A DNA stretch of 64,000 bases from Bradyrhizobium nitroreducens (GCF_002776695.1 NZ_LFJC01000003.1:1834296-1898295), one strand, 5' to 3'; shown: positions 8,941 through 17,738, counted from the first letter of the stretch. The notes: generated from the letters alone by a model not told the origin. A program made the numbers and translations.

Positions 8941-9564
8941 CTAGTCTCGTGCGCTGGCGGTGGACACCGCCGGCCTGGTATCGCCGAGCGAGACCCAGAC
9001 GTTGGGATCGCTCTGCGACTGGCGCTTGACGAAGCGGTAGCCGGTCTCCGTCCAGGCGACGACGTTCTCGTTCTGATTGTCGAGAACGAACTCGCCCTTG
9101 TCGGTCTTCACCGTCAGCACCGCGTGTCCTTCGCCCTTCTTGTCGCGCACGACGGTGATGAGCAGGGCCTCACGCGGCCATCCGGCATCGATCAGCATCT
9201 TGCGCTTCAACAGCACGTAGTCTTCACAGTCGCCGTAACCGTCGGTCGGCAGCGACCACTTCTCGATCACGCCCCAGTGCTCCTGGTCGGTCAAAGGCTT
9301 GACGGTCTCGTTGACCCAGCGATTGACCTTGACGAGGTCGCGCCATGCAGCCTGCGACATCACGATGTCGCGCGGCTGCGTCGGTGCGCCCTGGCACTGG
9401 GCGGCATTGTCCGCGCAGAACTCGACCCAGCCGATCGGTGCACGCGTGGTGTCACCGAGGCTCGCGTAGAGCAGACGGCCTTCGCCGGCCTGCGCTGCCG
9501 CGCTGATCCCGAAGAGCATGGCGGCCAGCGCCAGCCCTTTCCCCTGTCCCCTGAAGTCAAACAT
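8941..9564 (-). CDS. Exported transglutaminase-like cysteine peptidase (BTLCP, LapG family)
   Basis: 207 aa from ATG 9564, which places a Sec signal peptide (LALAAMLFGISAAAQA, cleavage after AQA) at the N-terminus; the open frame starts 10 codons earlier. The catalytic triad of peptidase family C93 is visible: Cys in GYGDCEDYVLLK, His in GEGHAVLTV and Asp in FVLDNQ. The family includes LapG, a periplasmic protease that cuts surface adhesins and is controlled by a c-di-GMP receptor. The upstream gene on the same strand encodes a tandem PilZ protein. No LapA-type adhesin is seen in the window, so the substrate is unknown. Confidence 0.9.
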   Translation of the reverse strand: MFDFRGQGKGLALAAMLFGISAAAQAGEGRLLYASLGDTTRAPIGWVEFCADNAAQCQGAPTQPRDIVMSQAAWRDLVKVNRWVNETVKPLTDQEHWGVIEKWSLPTDGYGDCEDYVLLKRKMLIDAGWPREALLITVVRDKKGEGHAVLTVKTDKGEFVLDNQNENVVAWTETGYRFVKRQSQSDPNVWVSLGDTRPAVSTASARD

Positions 9565-9667
9565 TGCGGCCCCCGTTTCTTGTTGGGACCACATTTCGCA
9601 CGGAGCTTTTGAGTTGCCGCTAAGTCAGCCAAGTCAAGTCGAGACGAATACAAGTAAAAGCTGGAGC

Positions 9668-9734
9668 GAATTCGATCTATACTTGAATCGAATTCTCGTA
9701 AAATTTGAAACAACTGCAATTGATTCAAATTTTA
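9668..9734. repeat. Two consecutive inverted repeats in an AT-rich promoter region
   Basis: GAATTCGAT (9668-9676) pairs perfectly with ATCGAATTC (9687-9695), and TAAAATTTGAA (9699-9709) pairs with TTCAAATTTTA (9724-9734). This AT-rich stretch lies 100-170 bases upstream of the BTLCP protease gene. It may be an operator or a nucleoid-protein site. No known consensus recognised. Confidence 0.55.
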
Positions 9735-9823
9735 TCGATTAACGCGGAAATGCTGGCGGAACCGCCGTTTCCATCCGCAAACGGTGCGCGCGTTAACCCG
9801 CGCCGGAGCCGTCGCGGGGCACG

Positions 9824-9857
9824 AAAAAGGCGGCGTCCGCATTGCGGAGGCCGCCTT
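9824..9857 (-). terminator. Intrinsic terminator of the PilZ gene
   Basis: Hairpin formed by 9827-9840 and 9844-9857 with one mismatched pair in the stem, followed on the minus strand by five T. It lies about 40 bases after the PilZ stop at 9895. Confidence 0.75.
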
Positions 9858-9894
9858 CGGGCTGGAAATACAGGGGTTTTCGCGTGCTCGCGCT

Positions 9895-10506
9895 TTACCG
9901 CGCGGTAACGCTCTCTTCGAGAGTCTCGATCGGCTGCTCGTGCAAGAACTCCAGCGCGAAGCCGTCTTCGAGGTTTCGGACCACGCGGCCCTGGACCCGG
10001 CCGAGCAGAACCGTCGATTTGAGCGGCGGCCGGTTCTCCGCGGCAATGGCCGCGCCCGACAGCGAGAGGTCGATGATGCGGCAGGTCATCTTGGTGCCGT
10101 CCTCGAGCGTCAGCACCGCGATCGGGTTGCGCGGCACGATACGGTCGTGACGGCGGTCTTCCGGCAGATTGAGGATGTCGCGGTTGGCGAGCCAGGTCAG
10201 CTGCGCCGCGAGCTTGTCGCGCTTCCTCGGCGTCGCCCCGATCGTCATGGCAAAGCCGTTGTCGATGATGCGGGTGATCTTGCCCTCGACGCGGCCGATA
10301 TGGTCGAGATAGGCGACCACGCGGTCGCCGACATTGCCGATGCCGGGGGCGAGCAGGGCGAGCCCGCCCGGTGACATGTTGATCACCTGGCAGGGGAATT
10401 CCCGGCGGTCGGGCAGCATGTAGCGGCCGAGCAGGTGCACCTTCACCCGCTGGAAACGCCGACGTTCCTCGGCGGCCGGAAGAAATTTTTTGTTCGCCAA
10501 CGCCAT
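9895..10506 (-). CDS. Tandem PilZ-domain protein (c-di-GMP receptor)
   Basis: 203 aa from ATG 10506, although the open frame extends to 10560. Two PilZ domains can be read. The first has the RRRFQRVKV arginine motif, then INMSPGGLAL. The second has the RHDRIVPRNP motif followed by IIDLSLSGAAIAAEN. Both retain the RxxxR and (D/N)xSxxG c-di-GMP contacts in near-canonical form. No membrane segment or signal, so it is cytoplasmic. A near-consensus CtrA box lies about 60 bases upstream. It precedes the BTLCP protease on the same strand, but a terminator and an AT-rich promoter region separate them, so they are probably separate transcripts. Confidence 0.88.
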   Translation of the reverse strand: MALANKKFLPAAEERRRFQRVKVHLLGRYMLPDRREFPCQVINMSPGGLALLAPGIGNVGDRVVAYLDHIGRVEGKITRIIDNGFAMTIGATPRKRDKLAAQLTWLANRDILNLPEDRRHDRIVPRNPIAVLTLEDGTKMTCRIIDLSLSGAAIAAENRPPLKSTVLLGRVQGRVVRNLEDGFALEFLHEQPIETLEESVTAR

Positions 10507-10564
10507 TTTCAACACCCGACCCCCCGCCCGGGCGGAGTCCGGGACGACCCTAAGGTGCACAGGG

Positions 10565-10579
10565 TTAATGCCGCGTTAG
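10565..10579. promoter_or_regulatory. Near-consensus CtrA box upstream of the PilZ gene
   Basis: TTAA-TGCCGCG-TTAG matches TTAA-N7-TTAA with one mismatch. It lies 59-73 bases upstream of the PilZ start. A single degenerate site, so only suggestive. Confidence 0.4.
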
Positions 10580-10642
10580 GATTGGGCGCGGCGGACACGG
10601 ACGGACACAATGCGCCCGAAAAGCCACACCCGGTGGCGGCGC

Positions 10643-11884
10643 TCAAGCCGGCCTCGTCGCCCGACGCTGCAGCACGACCAGCAGCGCCAGCAGCAGCGCG
10701 GCCGACAGGCCGAGCGACCAGTGAATGCCGATCGCCGCGCCAAACAGCCCGACCGTGATGCCGCTGAAGGCCCGCATCCCGAGCCCCGCCATATTATAAA
10801 GACCGACGACGCGGCCGCGGATGTCGTGCGGCGCGTTCAGCTGCACCAGCGCCTGCGCCATGGTGTTGAACGACAGCTCGAAAAAGCCGGCGCAGAACAA
10901 CAGCACGATCGCGACCGGATAGACCCGCACCACGGCAAAGCCGAGCAGTGCCAGGCTCCAGAGCATCGCGAGCAGGATCGCGGCGCGCGGCGTGCCTTTC
11001 AGGCGTCCCCAGGATTCCAGCGCGATTGCGGCGAGCACTGCACCGGCCGCATCGGCCGCGAGCAGCACGCTGTAGGAGACGCCGGGATCGCCATGGCCGA
11101 GGTCGCCGGCAAAGCCCGGCATCTGGGCGTGGTAGGCATTGCCGATCATGAAGGAGGTGAGGCCGGCGAGCCAGGTCATCGCCGTCAGCACCGGCTGGGT
11201 GGCGATGGCGCGGATGGTCAGCACGATGTCGGCGAAGCCGCGGACCGCAAAGCGCCGCGCCGCCACGCTTCTGTCGCGCACCGGCGCCCAGAACAGCCAG
11301 AGCAGCATCGGCAGATAGAACAGCGTGTTGAAGATGATGCCGTGTGAGGAGCCGAGCGTCAGCATGATGATCCCGCCAACCGCAGGCCCGACCAGGATGC
11401 CGAGATAGCGCGCCATCGCGTTGAGCCGCACCGCGCTCGGCAGGTCGGCAGGCGCCACGAGGTCGTAGAGCAGCAGCTGGTTCGGCGTCTGCCAGAGCAC
11501 GCCGGCGCAGCCATGGATCACCAGCAGCAGCATCGCGTGCCACATCTGGATCGTATCGGTGAGGAAGAAGAATCCCCATCCGCTCGATGCCACGATGAAC
11601 AGCAGCATGCCGCACTGGATGATGCGGCGCGGATCGACCCGGTCGGCAAGCCCGCCGACCGCGACCGAGAACAGCAGGAACGGCAGCCAGTGCGACAGCA
11701 CCGCAAAACCCGCCAGCGCCGGCGAATGGAATTTCTGGAACACCACCCAATAGCTGATCACATGCTCGATATTGTCGGCCATCATCGCCAGCACGTAGGA
11801 GGCGAACTGGAGCCGGTACGGCCCCGACTTCATCGCCGCGAACGAGCCGGACGCGGCGGCTGGATTTTGGGGCAGGGGGTTCAA
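10643..11884 (-). CDS. MFS transporter
   Basis: 413 aa with about 12 hydrophobic helices. Between TM2 and TM3 sits the family-A motif variant GGLADRVDPRRIIQ, and the centre has a second cytoplasmic loop with RDRSVAARR. The domain order fits the MFS_3/enterobactin-exporter-like group, but the substrate is not predictable. The frame begins with TTG 11884; an ATG at 11833 is an alternative start that keeps the first helix. Single gene, followed on the minus strand by the PilZ gene. Confidence 0.85.
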   Translation of the reverse strand: MNPLPQNPAAASGSFAAMKSGPYRLQFASYVLAMMADNIEHVISYWVVFQKFHSPALAGFAVLSHWLPFLLFSVAVGGLADRVDPRRIIQCGMLLFIVASSGWGFFFLTDTIQMWHAMLLLVIHGCAGVLWQTPNQLLLYDLVAPADLPSAVRLNAMARYLGILVGPAVGGIIMLTLGSSHGIIFNTLFYLPMLLWLFWAPVRDRSVAARRFAVRGFADIVLTIRAIATQPVLTAMTWLAGLTSFMIGNAYHAQMPGFAGDLGHGDPGVSYSVLLAADAAGAVLAAIALESWGRLKGTPRAAILLAMLWSLALLGFAVVRVYPVAIVLLFCAGFFELSFNTMAQALVQLNAPHDIRGRVVGLYNMAGLGMRAFSGITVGLFGAAIGIHWSLGLSAALLLALLVVLQRRATRPA

Positions 11885-11978
11885 GGGATTACCTGGGGCG
11901 GGATCTCATCCGGCCATACACGTTCGCTGGTGCAGGCTCAAGACACTAGGGTGTGCTTGGACATCAGCCATGCACTGC

Positions 11979-12208
11979 CACCACACACTCCACCGTCATC
12001 CTGAGGTGCGCGCCCTTGCGCGCCTCGAAGGATGGGCCGCAAGCGCCTGTAGCCCATCCTTCGAGGCTCCCCTCGCGATGCTGGCGCATCGCAAGGCTCG
12101 CACCTCAGGATGACGGCGGTGTGTGGGGCGGCGCTGTAGCCCGGATGGAGCGCAGCGACATCCGGGCTCTTTGTCTCATCGCATATCGCTTCGCTCATGC
12201 GGGCTATG
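11979..12208. repeat. Composite of two palindromic intergenic repeats
   Basis: In the 418-base gap between the MFS gene and the alcohol dehydrogenase gene, CGTCATCCTGAGGTGCG (from 11994) returns inverted at 12099-12115, with inner inverted arms at about 12020-12037 and 12052-12067. A second unit has GTAGCCCGGATGGAGCGCAGC (from 12136) inverted imperfectly at 12187-12208. Such REP/BIME-like elements are frequent in Bradyrhizobium intergenic DNA. No coding potential seen here. Confidence 0.75.
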
Positions 12209-12302
12209 AGGACCAGCAGCTTGGCACGACCGCGCATCTCACATACGCTTCGCCTCAGCCCGCACCCATCAATCATAACAGACGGGCACCGAGGAAACAG
12301 CC

Positions 12303-13454
12303 ATGCAACAGATCCGCGTCTGCACTCACGCCGGTCCCGGCTCGGAGCCCGTCATCCGCACCGTGCCGTGGCCGAAGGTCGGCAGGAAGGCCGCGCTGAT
12401 CAAGGTCGGCGCTTGCGGGGTCTGCGGCACCGACCTGCATATCCTCAAGGGGCATTGGCCGAAACCGCTGCCCTGGCCGTTCACGCTGGGCCACGAGCTC
12501 GGCGGCGTCATCGTCGAATGCGGCGAGGAGTTCACCGAGGACTTCATGAGCAAGCCGCTCAAGGTCGGATCGAAGGTGATGATCCCGCCCTTGATGCCCT
12601 GCGGCCATTGCTATTACTGCATCCACTATCCGCAAACGGCCAACAAGTGTCTGACGCCGGTCTATTACGGCCGCTATCTCGGCTTCGACAAGGCGCCGCA
12701 CATGTGGGGCGGCTGGGCCGAATATGTCTATGTCGATCTCGAGATGCTGCCGGGCACCAAGATCTACAAATTGCCCGACGACATGTCGCTGCGGCTCGGC
12801 GCATTGTCCGAGCCGCTGACCTCCTGCATCCGTGCCTTCAACCGCGCGAGCCGCGCCGGCGGATTTTCCTGGGGCGATACGGTGGTGATCCAGGGCTCGG
12901 GCCCGATCGGCATTCTGGCGGTCGCGGCCGCCAAGGAGATGGGGGCGGGGCGCGTGATCTGCGTCGGTGCGCCGGAGGAGCCGCGGCTCAAGCTCGCCCG
13001 CGAGTTCGGCGCGGAGGCAACGGTCAACATCGAAGAGCTCAAGTCACCGCAGGAGCGCATCGCGCGCGTCCGCGAGATCGTCGGCGGCTTCGGCGCCGAT
13101 CTCGTGATGGACTGCTCGGGTCATCCGACCGCGGGCCCCGAGGGCATCGAGATGCTGCGCGACGGCGGCACCTATGTCGAGATGGGCCAGTTCACCGACG
13201 CCGGCTCGATCGACACCTCCTGGCACCGCATCTGCACCAAGGACCTCAACGTGCTCGGCTCCTGGGGCTTCACCGGCAACGACCTGCCGCTCGGCGTCGA
13301 CATGCTCTACCGTACGCGAGGCAAATATCCGTGGCTCAAGATGCAGACGATCTATCCGTTCACGGAAGCGGGCGTTTCGCAAGCGGTGAAGGACGCGATG
13401 GCGATGAAGACGGTGAAGTCGACCATCGTGCCGTGGCCGGAACTGGTGGAGTAG
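12303..13454 (+). CDS. Zinc-dependent alcohol dehydrogenase (medium-chain family)
   Basis: 383 aa MDR oxidoreductase. Catalytic zinc ligands are visible in GACGVCGTDLH and the GHELGG motif. The structural zinc loop is the four-Cys segment PCGHCYYCIHYPQTANKC, though with unusual spacing (C-x2-C-x2-C-x7-C). A Rossmann NAD(P)-binding motif follows (VIQGSGPIGILAVAAAKEMG). It oxidises an alcohol or polyol with NAD(P); the substrate is not clear. Start ATG with a GAGGAAAC purine tract upstream. The DUF5680 gene begins three bases after its stop, so the two probably form an operon. Confidence 0.92.
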   Translation: MQQIRVCTHAGPGSEPVIRTVPWPKVGRKAALIKVGACGVCGTDLHILKGHWPKPLPWPFTLGHELGGVIVECGEEFTEDFMSKPLKVGSKVMIPPLMPCGHCYYCIHYPQTANKCLTPVYYGRYLGFDKAPHMWGGWAEYVYVDLEMLPGTKIYKLPDDMSLRLGALSEPLTSCIRAFNRASRAGGFSWGDTVVIQGSGPIGILAVAAAKEMGAGRVICVGAPEEPRLKLAREFGAEATVNIEELKSPQERIARVREIVGGFGADLVMDCSGHPTAGPEGIEMLRDGGTYVEMGQFTDAGSIDTSWHRICTKDLNVLGSWGFTGNDLPLGVDMLYRTRGKYPWLKMQTIYPFTEAGVSQAVKDAMAMKTVKSTIVPWPELVE

Positions 13455-13457
13455 CTG

Positions 13458-13940
13458 ATGCCGTCGATCCCGCACGATCTCGCGGCCTTCCTGGTCGAGG
13501 CCAAACGGCGCACCTATGCCGGCCTCGACGACGACGCGACGGTGGCAACCCCGCTGCTCGCCGGCTCCAAGCAGCTCGAGCATCGCGCTGCGCCATACGC
13601 CTATCGCGACATCTATTTCGGGATGGGGTTTTTCGTCGGGCAGGAGACCGTCTCGCGGGACGAGCGCGTCATCTGGTCGATGAGCTACAGTGGCGGCGTC
13701 CGCGGGGACATTGCGGATCGCGACACTTTCCTCTCGATCTACCAATTCCTGCGCCAGGCGCTGCTGGCCGTGCCGGCCGAGGAGCCGTACCGCGGACCGC
13801 GCCGGTTCGAGCAGGATGGCATGGTCTATCGCAATGAGGCCGAAGGCGCGCTCGATCGGTTTCATGGGGTCGAGACGATTGCGGGGCAGGACGGCACGTC
13901 GTTCTACCAGCTACGTTATGGTGGCGGCATGCTGCGGTAA
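13458..13940 (+). CDS. DUF5680 domain-containing protein
   Basis: 160 aa soluble protein with the DUF5680 pattern: FLVEAKRRTYAG at the start, YAYRDIYFGMGFFVGQE, VIWSMSYSGGV in the middle and FYQLRYGGGML at the C-terminus. The family is often fused to HTH domains in Firmicutes but stands alone here. Biochemical function unknown. It follows the alcohol dehydrogenase by three bases and is probably co-transcribed. Confidence 0.8.
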   Translation: MPSIPHDLAAFLVEAKRRTYAGLDDDATVATPLLAGSKQLEHRAAPYAYRDIYFGMGFFVGQETVSRDERVIWSMSYSGGVRGDIADRDTFLSIYQFLRQALLAVPAEEPYRGPRRFEQDGMVYRNEAEGALDRFHGVETIAGQDGTSFYQLRYGGGMLR

Positions 13941-14051
13941 GGCCGCCGCTTCGCGATCCCGGCTTCAATTCTCCGCGAAAGCATTAGCGTGCCGCTTCCA
14001 TCTGAAGTTGATGCATTTATAGTGCGCGTCTCGCAAATAGCCCCATGTGCC

Positions 14052-15797
14052 ATGAACGCATCTGCCGATATTCAAAGTTCCAAAATCGCGTCTCTCATTC
14101 CCGATCTCGATCGGCTTGCTGCGGAGGCGATGGCGGTCTGGAAGGTGCCGGGCGCCGCGCTCGCCATCGTGCAGGGCGGCGAGGTCGTGCTCACGCGCGC
14201 CTACGGGCAGCGCGACGTCGAGGCGGATTTGCCGGTCACGCCGCATACGCATTTCGTGATCTGCTCGATCACCAAGTCGTTCACCGCCACCGCCATCGCG
14301 TTGCTGCACAACGAAGGGGCGCTCGACTGGAGCAAACCGGTCCGCGACAATTTGCCTGAGTTTCGGCTCTGCGATGCTGTCGCGACGGAGCGCGTCACGG
14401 TGCGCGATCTACTCAGCCACCAGTCGGGGCTGCCGCGTCACGACTGGATTCATCTGCCTGGCGACCTTGCGCCGGCGGAGATGCTGCCTCTGATGCAACA
14501 TCTCGAACTGAGTCGCGATATCCGCGCGGCCTGGCAATACAACAATCTCTGCTACAACGCTGTCGGGCTCATGATCGAGCGGCTGAGCGGGAAGAGCTTT
14601 GAGTCCTTCATTCGCGAACGCCTGACGGATCGGCTCGGCATGACGGTAAGCTTCTCGCTGGACGAGCTCGAAGCCGGGCCCGAACCTGCGCGTCCTTACA
14701 AGATCGACGTCGATACGCGATTGCCGGGGTTGCGGCTGCCGATCCGTACGACGGCCGCCGGCGCGATCAACACGTCGGTGGCCGACCTCGGCAACTGGAT
14801 GCGGCTTCATCTTGGCATGGGCGAGTTCGAGGGGGAGAGGCTGCTGCCGGCGGCACTTGTGGAGCAACTTCATGCGCCACTGGTGCATGTCGGCAAGTCC
14901 GAGTTTTCGGAGTTCGGCCAGGCGCACTATGGATTGGGCTTTCAGTCCAACGCCTATCGGGGCGATCGCGTCGTCTCGCACAGCGGTGGCTGGAACGGTT
15001 GGGGTTCGCTGATGACGCTGGTGCCGGAGGCCGGCATCGGTGTCGCCGTGCTGACGAACCGCAGCCCGAGCGAGATCCCGCCCATCCTGACCTGGTACAT
15101 CCTCGATCGACTGCGGGAGCGCGAGCCAGTGGACTGGTTTGCGCGATTCCGCAAGATGCGCGAGGAATTCATCGCTCACATCCCGGCTGACAAGGAGGCG
15201 CGCGACAACACCCGTCACAAGGACACCAGGCCTGCGCACGCACTATCCGCCTATGTCGCCGATTACGCCCATCCCGCCTATGGCGTTATCTCGATTGCCG
15301 AGCGGGAGGACGCGCTGCATTGGTCATGGCGCGGCATGGGAGCGGCGCTGTCGCATTGGCATTTCGAGACCTTCGTCACGCCGGAGATCGTCGACCAGCT
15401 CCATCCGGATCATCTGTTCATCACCTTCCAGACCGACCGTCACGGCAACATCGTGCATTTGTCGGCGCCGCTGGAGCCGACGGTGAAGGACATCATATTC
15501 GAACGACGCGCCGCGGGCGATTGCGTCGATCCCGCGTTCCGCGCGCGCTGCGTCGGGCAGTTCAGGAGCGGCGCCATGACCCATCGCGTGACCTTGGACG
15601 GAGAAGGCAGGCTCGTCCTGAAGCCGGACTACCAGCCTGCGTATCGTCTCGAGCCGGAACAGGGCCGTCGGTTTCGCATCGTTGAGCTGGAGGGTTTCGC
15701 CGTCGAGTTTCGCGGAGAGCGCGAAGGGATCAGCCAGCTCGTCTTCCATCAGCCGAACGGCACCTTCGTCGCCGATCGCTCGTCTGACCAGAAGTAG
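14052..15797 (+). CDS. Serine hydrolase, beta-lactamase class C-like, with C-terminal DUF3471-type region
   Basis: 581 aa from ATG 14052; the open frame starts at 13989 but the extra 21 residues look non-conserved. The penicillin-binding/beta-lactamase fold is marked by SITKS (SxxK nucleophile), YNN in AWQYNNLCYNAVG, and HSGG in VVSHSGGWNGWGS (the HxG variant of KTG). The last ~180 residues form a beta-rich lipocalin-like tail. No clear signal peptide, so it may be cytoplasmic. Family members are esterases or D-amino acid peptidases; the substrate cannot be assigned. The VOC gene follows after 8 bases. Confidence 0.9.
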   Translation: MNASADIQSSKIASLIPDLDRLAAEAMAVWKVPGAALAIVQGGEVVLTRAYGQRDVEADLPVTPHTHFVICSITKSFTATAIALLHNEGALDWSKPVRDNLPEFRLCDAVATERVTVRDLLSHQSGLPRHDWIHLPGDLAPAEMLPLMQHLELSRDIRAAWQYNNLCYNAVGLMIERLSGKSFESFIRERLTDRLGMTVSFSLDELEAGPEPARPYKIDVDTRLPGLRLPIRTTAAGAINTSVADLGNWMRLHLGMGEFEGERLLPAALVEQLHAPLVHVGKSEFSEFGQAHYGLGFQSNAYRGDRVVSHSGGWNGWGSLMTLVPEAGIGVAVLTNRSPSEIPPILTWYILDRLREREPVDWFARFRKMREEFIAHIPADKEARDNTRHKDTRPAHALSAYVADYAHPAYGVISIAEREDALHWSWRGMGAALSHWHFETFVTPEIVDQLHPDHLFITFQTDRHGNIVHLSAPLEPTVKDIIFERRAAGDCVDPAFRARCVGQFRSGAMTHRVTLDGEGRLVLKPDYQPAYRLEPEQGRRFRIVELEGFAVEFRGEREGISQLVFHQPNGTFVADRSSDQK

Positions 15798-15805
15798 GAC
15801 AGCCG

Positions 15806-16219
15806 ATGACGCCCCAGCCGCTCTCGCCACGCTCCCCCTTCAGCGCCATCCGCGCGATCGACTACACCGTCATCTTCGTGCGCGACATGGCCGCGATGCG
15901 CCGCTTCTACGAAGACGTGCTCGCGTTCCCGCTGCTGCGCGAGCTGTCGCCGAACTGGATCGAGTATGGCCTCGGCAGCAACACGCTGGCGCTGGCACGA
16001 CCGAGCCGCACGGCTGGTGATGCGCCGCTGCCGGCGGGCAGCGCGGCGCTGCAGCTGGCGTTCAAGGTCTCCGCGGCAGAGGTCGATGCCTGCGCCGAGG
16101 AGCTCGTCCGGCAGAACGTGGCGCTGGTGTCGCCGCCGACGAACCAGTCCTTCGGCCACCGCACGCTGTTCTTCCGCGACCCCGACGGCAATTTGCTGGA
16201 GGTCTACGCGGAGATCTGA
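15806..16219 (+). CDS. VOC family protein (glyoxalase/dioxygenase superfamily)
   Basis: 137 aa with two beta-alpha-beta-beta-beta modules. The first opens with AIDYTVIFVRDMAAMRRFYEDVLAFPLL, and the second ends with the characteristic GHRTLFFRDPDGNLLEVYAEI, giving the metal-binding Glu near the C-terminus. Such proteins bind a divalent metal and act on or sequester small molecules. Eight bases after the serine hydrolase, likely the same transcript. Specific function unknown. Confidence 0.88.
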   Translation: MTPQPLSPRSPFSAIRAIDYTVIFVRDMAAMRRFYEDVLAFPLLRELSPNWIEYGLGSNTLALARPSRTAGDAPLPAGSAALQLAFKVSAAEVDACAEELVRQNVALVSPPTNQSFGHRTLFFRDPDGNLLEVYAEI

Positions 16220-16319
16220 GCGGCCGTTCCGCAAAAGTTCCCTCCGGCTGCGTCGAACTGTGCACGCACAGGTGAAACTTAGGCCCAGGTTCCGGCTTTC
16301 ACTCTGCGGGAGTGATGGC

Positions 16320-16832
16320 GTGAAGCGAATCCTGAAACCGGTCACTTATATCCTGGCGGCGATCTACTTCCTGGTGGACGCGGTCTTCATGGCCGTGGCC
16401 GCACCCGTCGCCCGCTGGATCGGGCGGTATGTCCAATTCAAGCGGTTGCGCGCCTGGATCGAATCACTTTCGCCATATGCGTCACTCGCCCTGTTCTTGG
16501 TGCCCGTCATCATTCTGGAGCCGGTCAAGCCGGTTGCTGCGTACTTCACCGCAACCGGTCAGGTGCTGAGCGGAGCCGTGGTCTTGATCGTGGGCGAGCT
16601 GCTCAAGCTGGTGCTGGTCGAACGCCTGTTTCATCTGACGCGCGACAAGCTGATGCGCATTCCCGCCTTTGCCTGGGCTTACGGAAAATACGCCGCGGCG
16701 AAGGCGTGGCTGCAGGAGACGGACGCTTGGCGCTTCGTCCGGGCCGTGAGCCGCACGGTGAGGGACAGTGTTGCGCGGGCAAGAGCAAGGCTGGTCAGCG
16801 GTTTCAGCAGGCTGGCGACCTCCCGGGACTGA
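16320..16832 (+). CDS. Hypothetical membrane protein
   Basis: 170 aa from GTG 16320, chosen because GGGAG lies seven bases upstream; a longer frame upstream is a shadow of the VOC gene. Two hydrophobic stretches near the N-terminus (ILAAIYFLVDAVFMAVAAPV and ASLALFLVPVIILEPV) and a third (LSGAVVLIVGELLKLVLVE) suggest an inner-membrane protein with a basic C-terminal tail rich in Arg/Ala. I do not recognise a named family. Confidence 0.75.
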   Translation: MKRILKPVTYILAAIYFLVDAVFMAVAAPVARWIGRYVQFKRLRAWIESLSPYASLALFLVPVIILEPVKPVAAYFTATGQVLSGAVVLIVGELLKLVLVERLFHLTRDKLMRIPAFAWAYGKYAAAKAWLQETDAWRFVRAVSRTVRDSVARARARLVSGFSRLATSRD

Positions 16833-16937
16833 AAGGGTCGCGCGAATTTGTCTTACATCGCGCGCGATCCTCGCTAAGACAATCCAAGTGCGCCCGGAGC
16901 GGCGGGGACATGATCTGGATCAGGGAACACAGGGACC

Positions 16938-17363
16938 ATGACGAGTGACGCGAACCTTCGAGCCGGCCAGTGCCATTGTGGCGCGGTACGCTTCGAGGTG
17001 ACACTCAGCGACGGCTTCAAATCGATCCGCCGCTGCACCTGCTCCTATTGTCGAATGCGAGGCGCCGTCGTTGCCATGGCGGCGATGGGCGGGATCAAGT
17101 TCCTGCGGGGCGAGGAGGCGCTGACGACGTACCGCTTCCATACCGGATCGGCGCAGCACTTCTTCTGCTCCCGCTGCGGAATCTACACCCACCACCAGCG
17201 CCGGTCCGACCAATCCCTTTATGCCGTCAATGTCGCCTGCCTGGATGGGGTGAGCCCGTTCGATTTCGCCGAGGTGCCGGTCATGGACGGCGTCAATCAC
17301 ACCAATGACACCGGCAAGCCGACGCGTCAGGCAGGCACCCTTCGCTTCGTCCCTGCCGACTAG
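16938..17363 (+). CDS. GFA family protein (Gfa/CENP-V-type zinc protein)
   Basis: 141 aa with the GFA zinc-binding Cys pattern: GQCHCGAVRFEV, CTCSYCRMRGAVV, then HFFCSRCGIYTHH. The family is named after glutathione-dependent formaldehyde-activating enzyme, but most members have no proven reaction. Cytoplasmic. Stands alone between a membrane protein and a convergent cupin gene. Confidence 0.9.
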   Translation: MTSDANLRAGQCHCGAVRFEVTLSDGFKSIRRCTCSYCRMRGAVVAMAAMGGIKFLRGEEALTTYRFHTGSAQHFFCSRCGIYTHHQRRSDQSLYAVNVACLDGVSPFDFAEVPVMDGVNHTNDTGKPTRQAGTLRFVPAD

Positions 17364-17384
17364 AGCTCCGTCAGCCCGCGATAC

Positions 17385-17738
17385 CTACGCGAGCTTGCGC
17401 TTCGCCGCGGTTGCCTTGTCGCCGGTGTTCGGCGTGCCGGTCGGCTCGATCAGCATCAGGTGAACCTCCTCGCGGGCCACCGGGCGGTGCTCGACCCCTT
17501 TGGGCACGACATAGAGCTCCCCGGGGCCGAGCGTCACCGTGCGGTCCCGCAACTCGATGTCCAGGCGGCCCTTCAGAACCAGAAAGAAATCGTCGGTGTC
17601 GTCGTGCTTGTGCCAGGTGAACTCGCCCTTCACCTTCACCACCATCACGTCGCAATCGTTGAAGGTGGTGACCGTGCGCGGCGACCAATGCTCCTCGAAG
17701 GTCGCGAGCTTGTCGGCCAGCGATATGCTATCTGCCAT
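17385..17738 (-). CDS. Cupin domain-containing protein
   Basis: 117 aa single-domain cupin. Motif 1 can be read as FTWHKHDDTDDFFLVLKGRLDIEL and motif 2 as GPGELYVVPKGVEHRPVA, giving His/Glu metal ligands. The final residues are basic (KATAAKRKLA). Probably a small metal-dependent enzyme or sensor of unknown substrate. Convergent with the GFA gene. Confidence 0.88.
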   Translation of the reverse strand: MADSISLADKLATFEEHWSPRTVTTFNDCDVMVVKVKGEFTWHKHDDTDDFFLVLKGRLDIELRDRTVTLGPGELYVVPKGVEHRPVAREEVHLMLIEPTGTPNTGDKATAAKRKLA

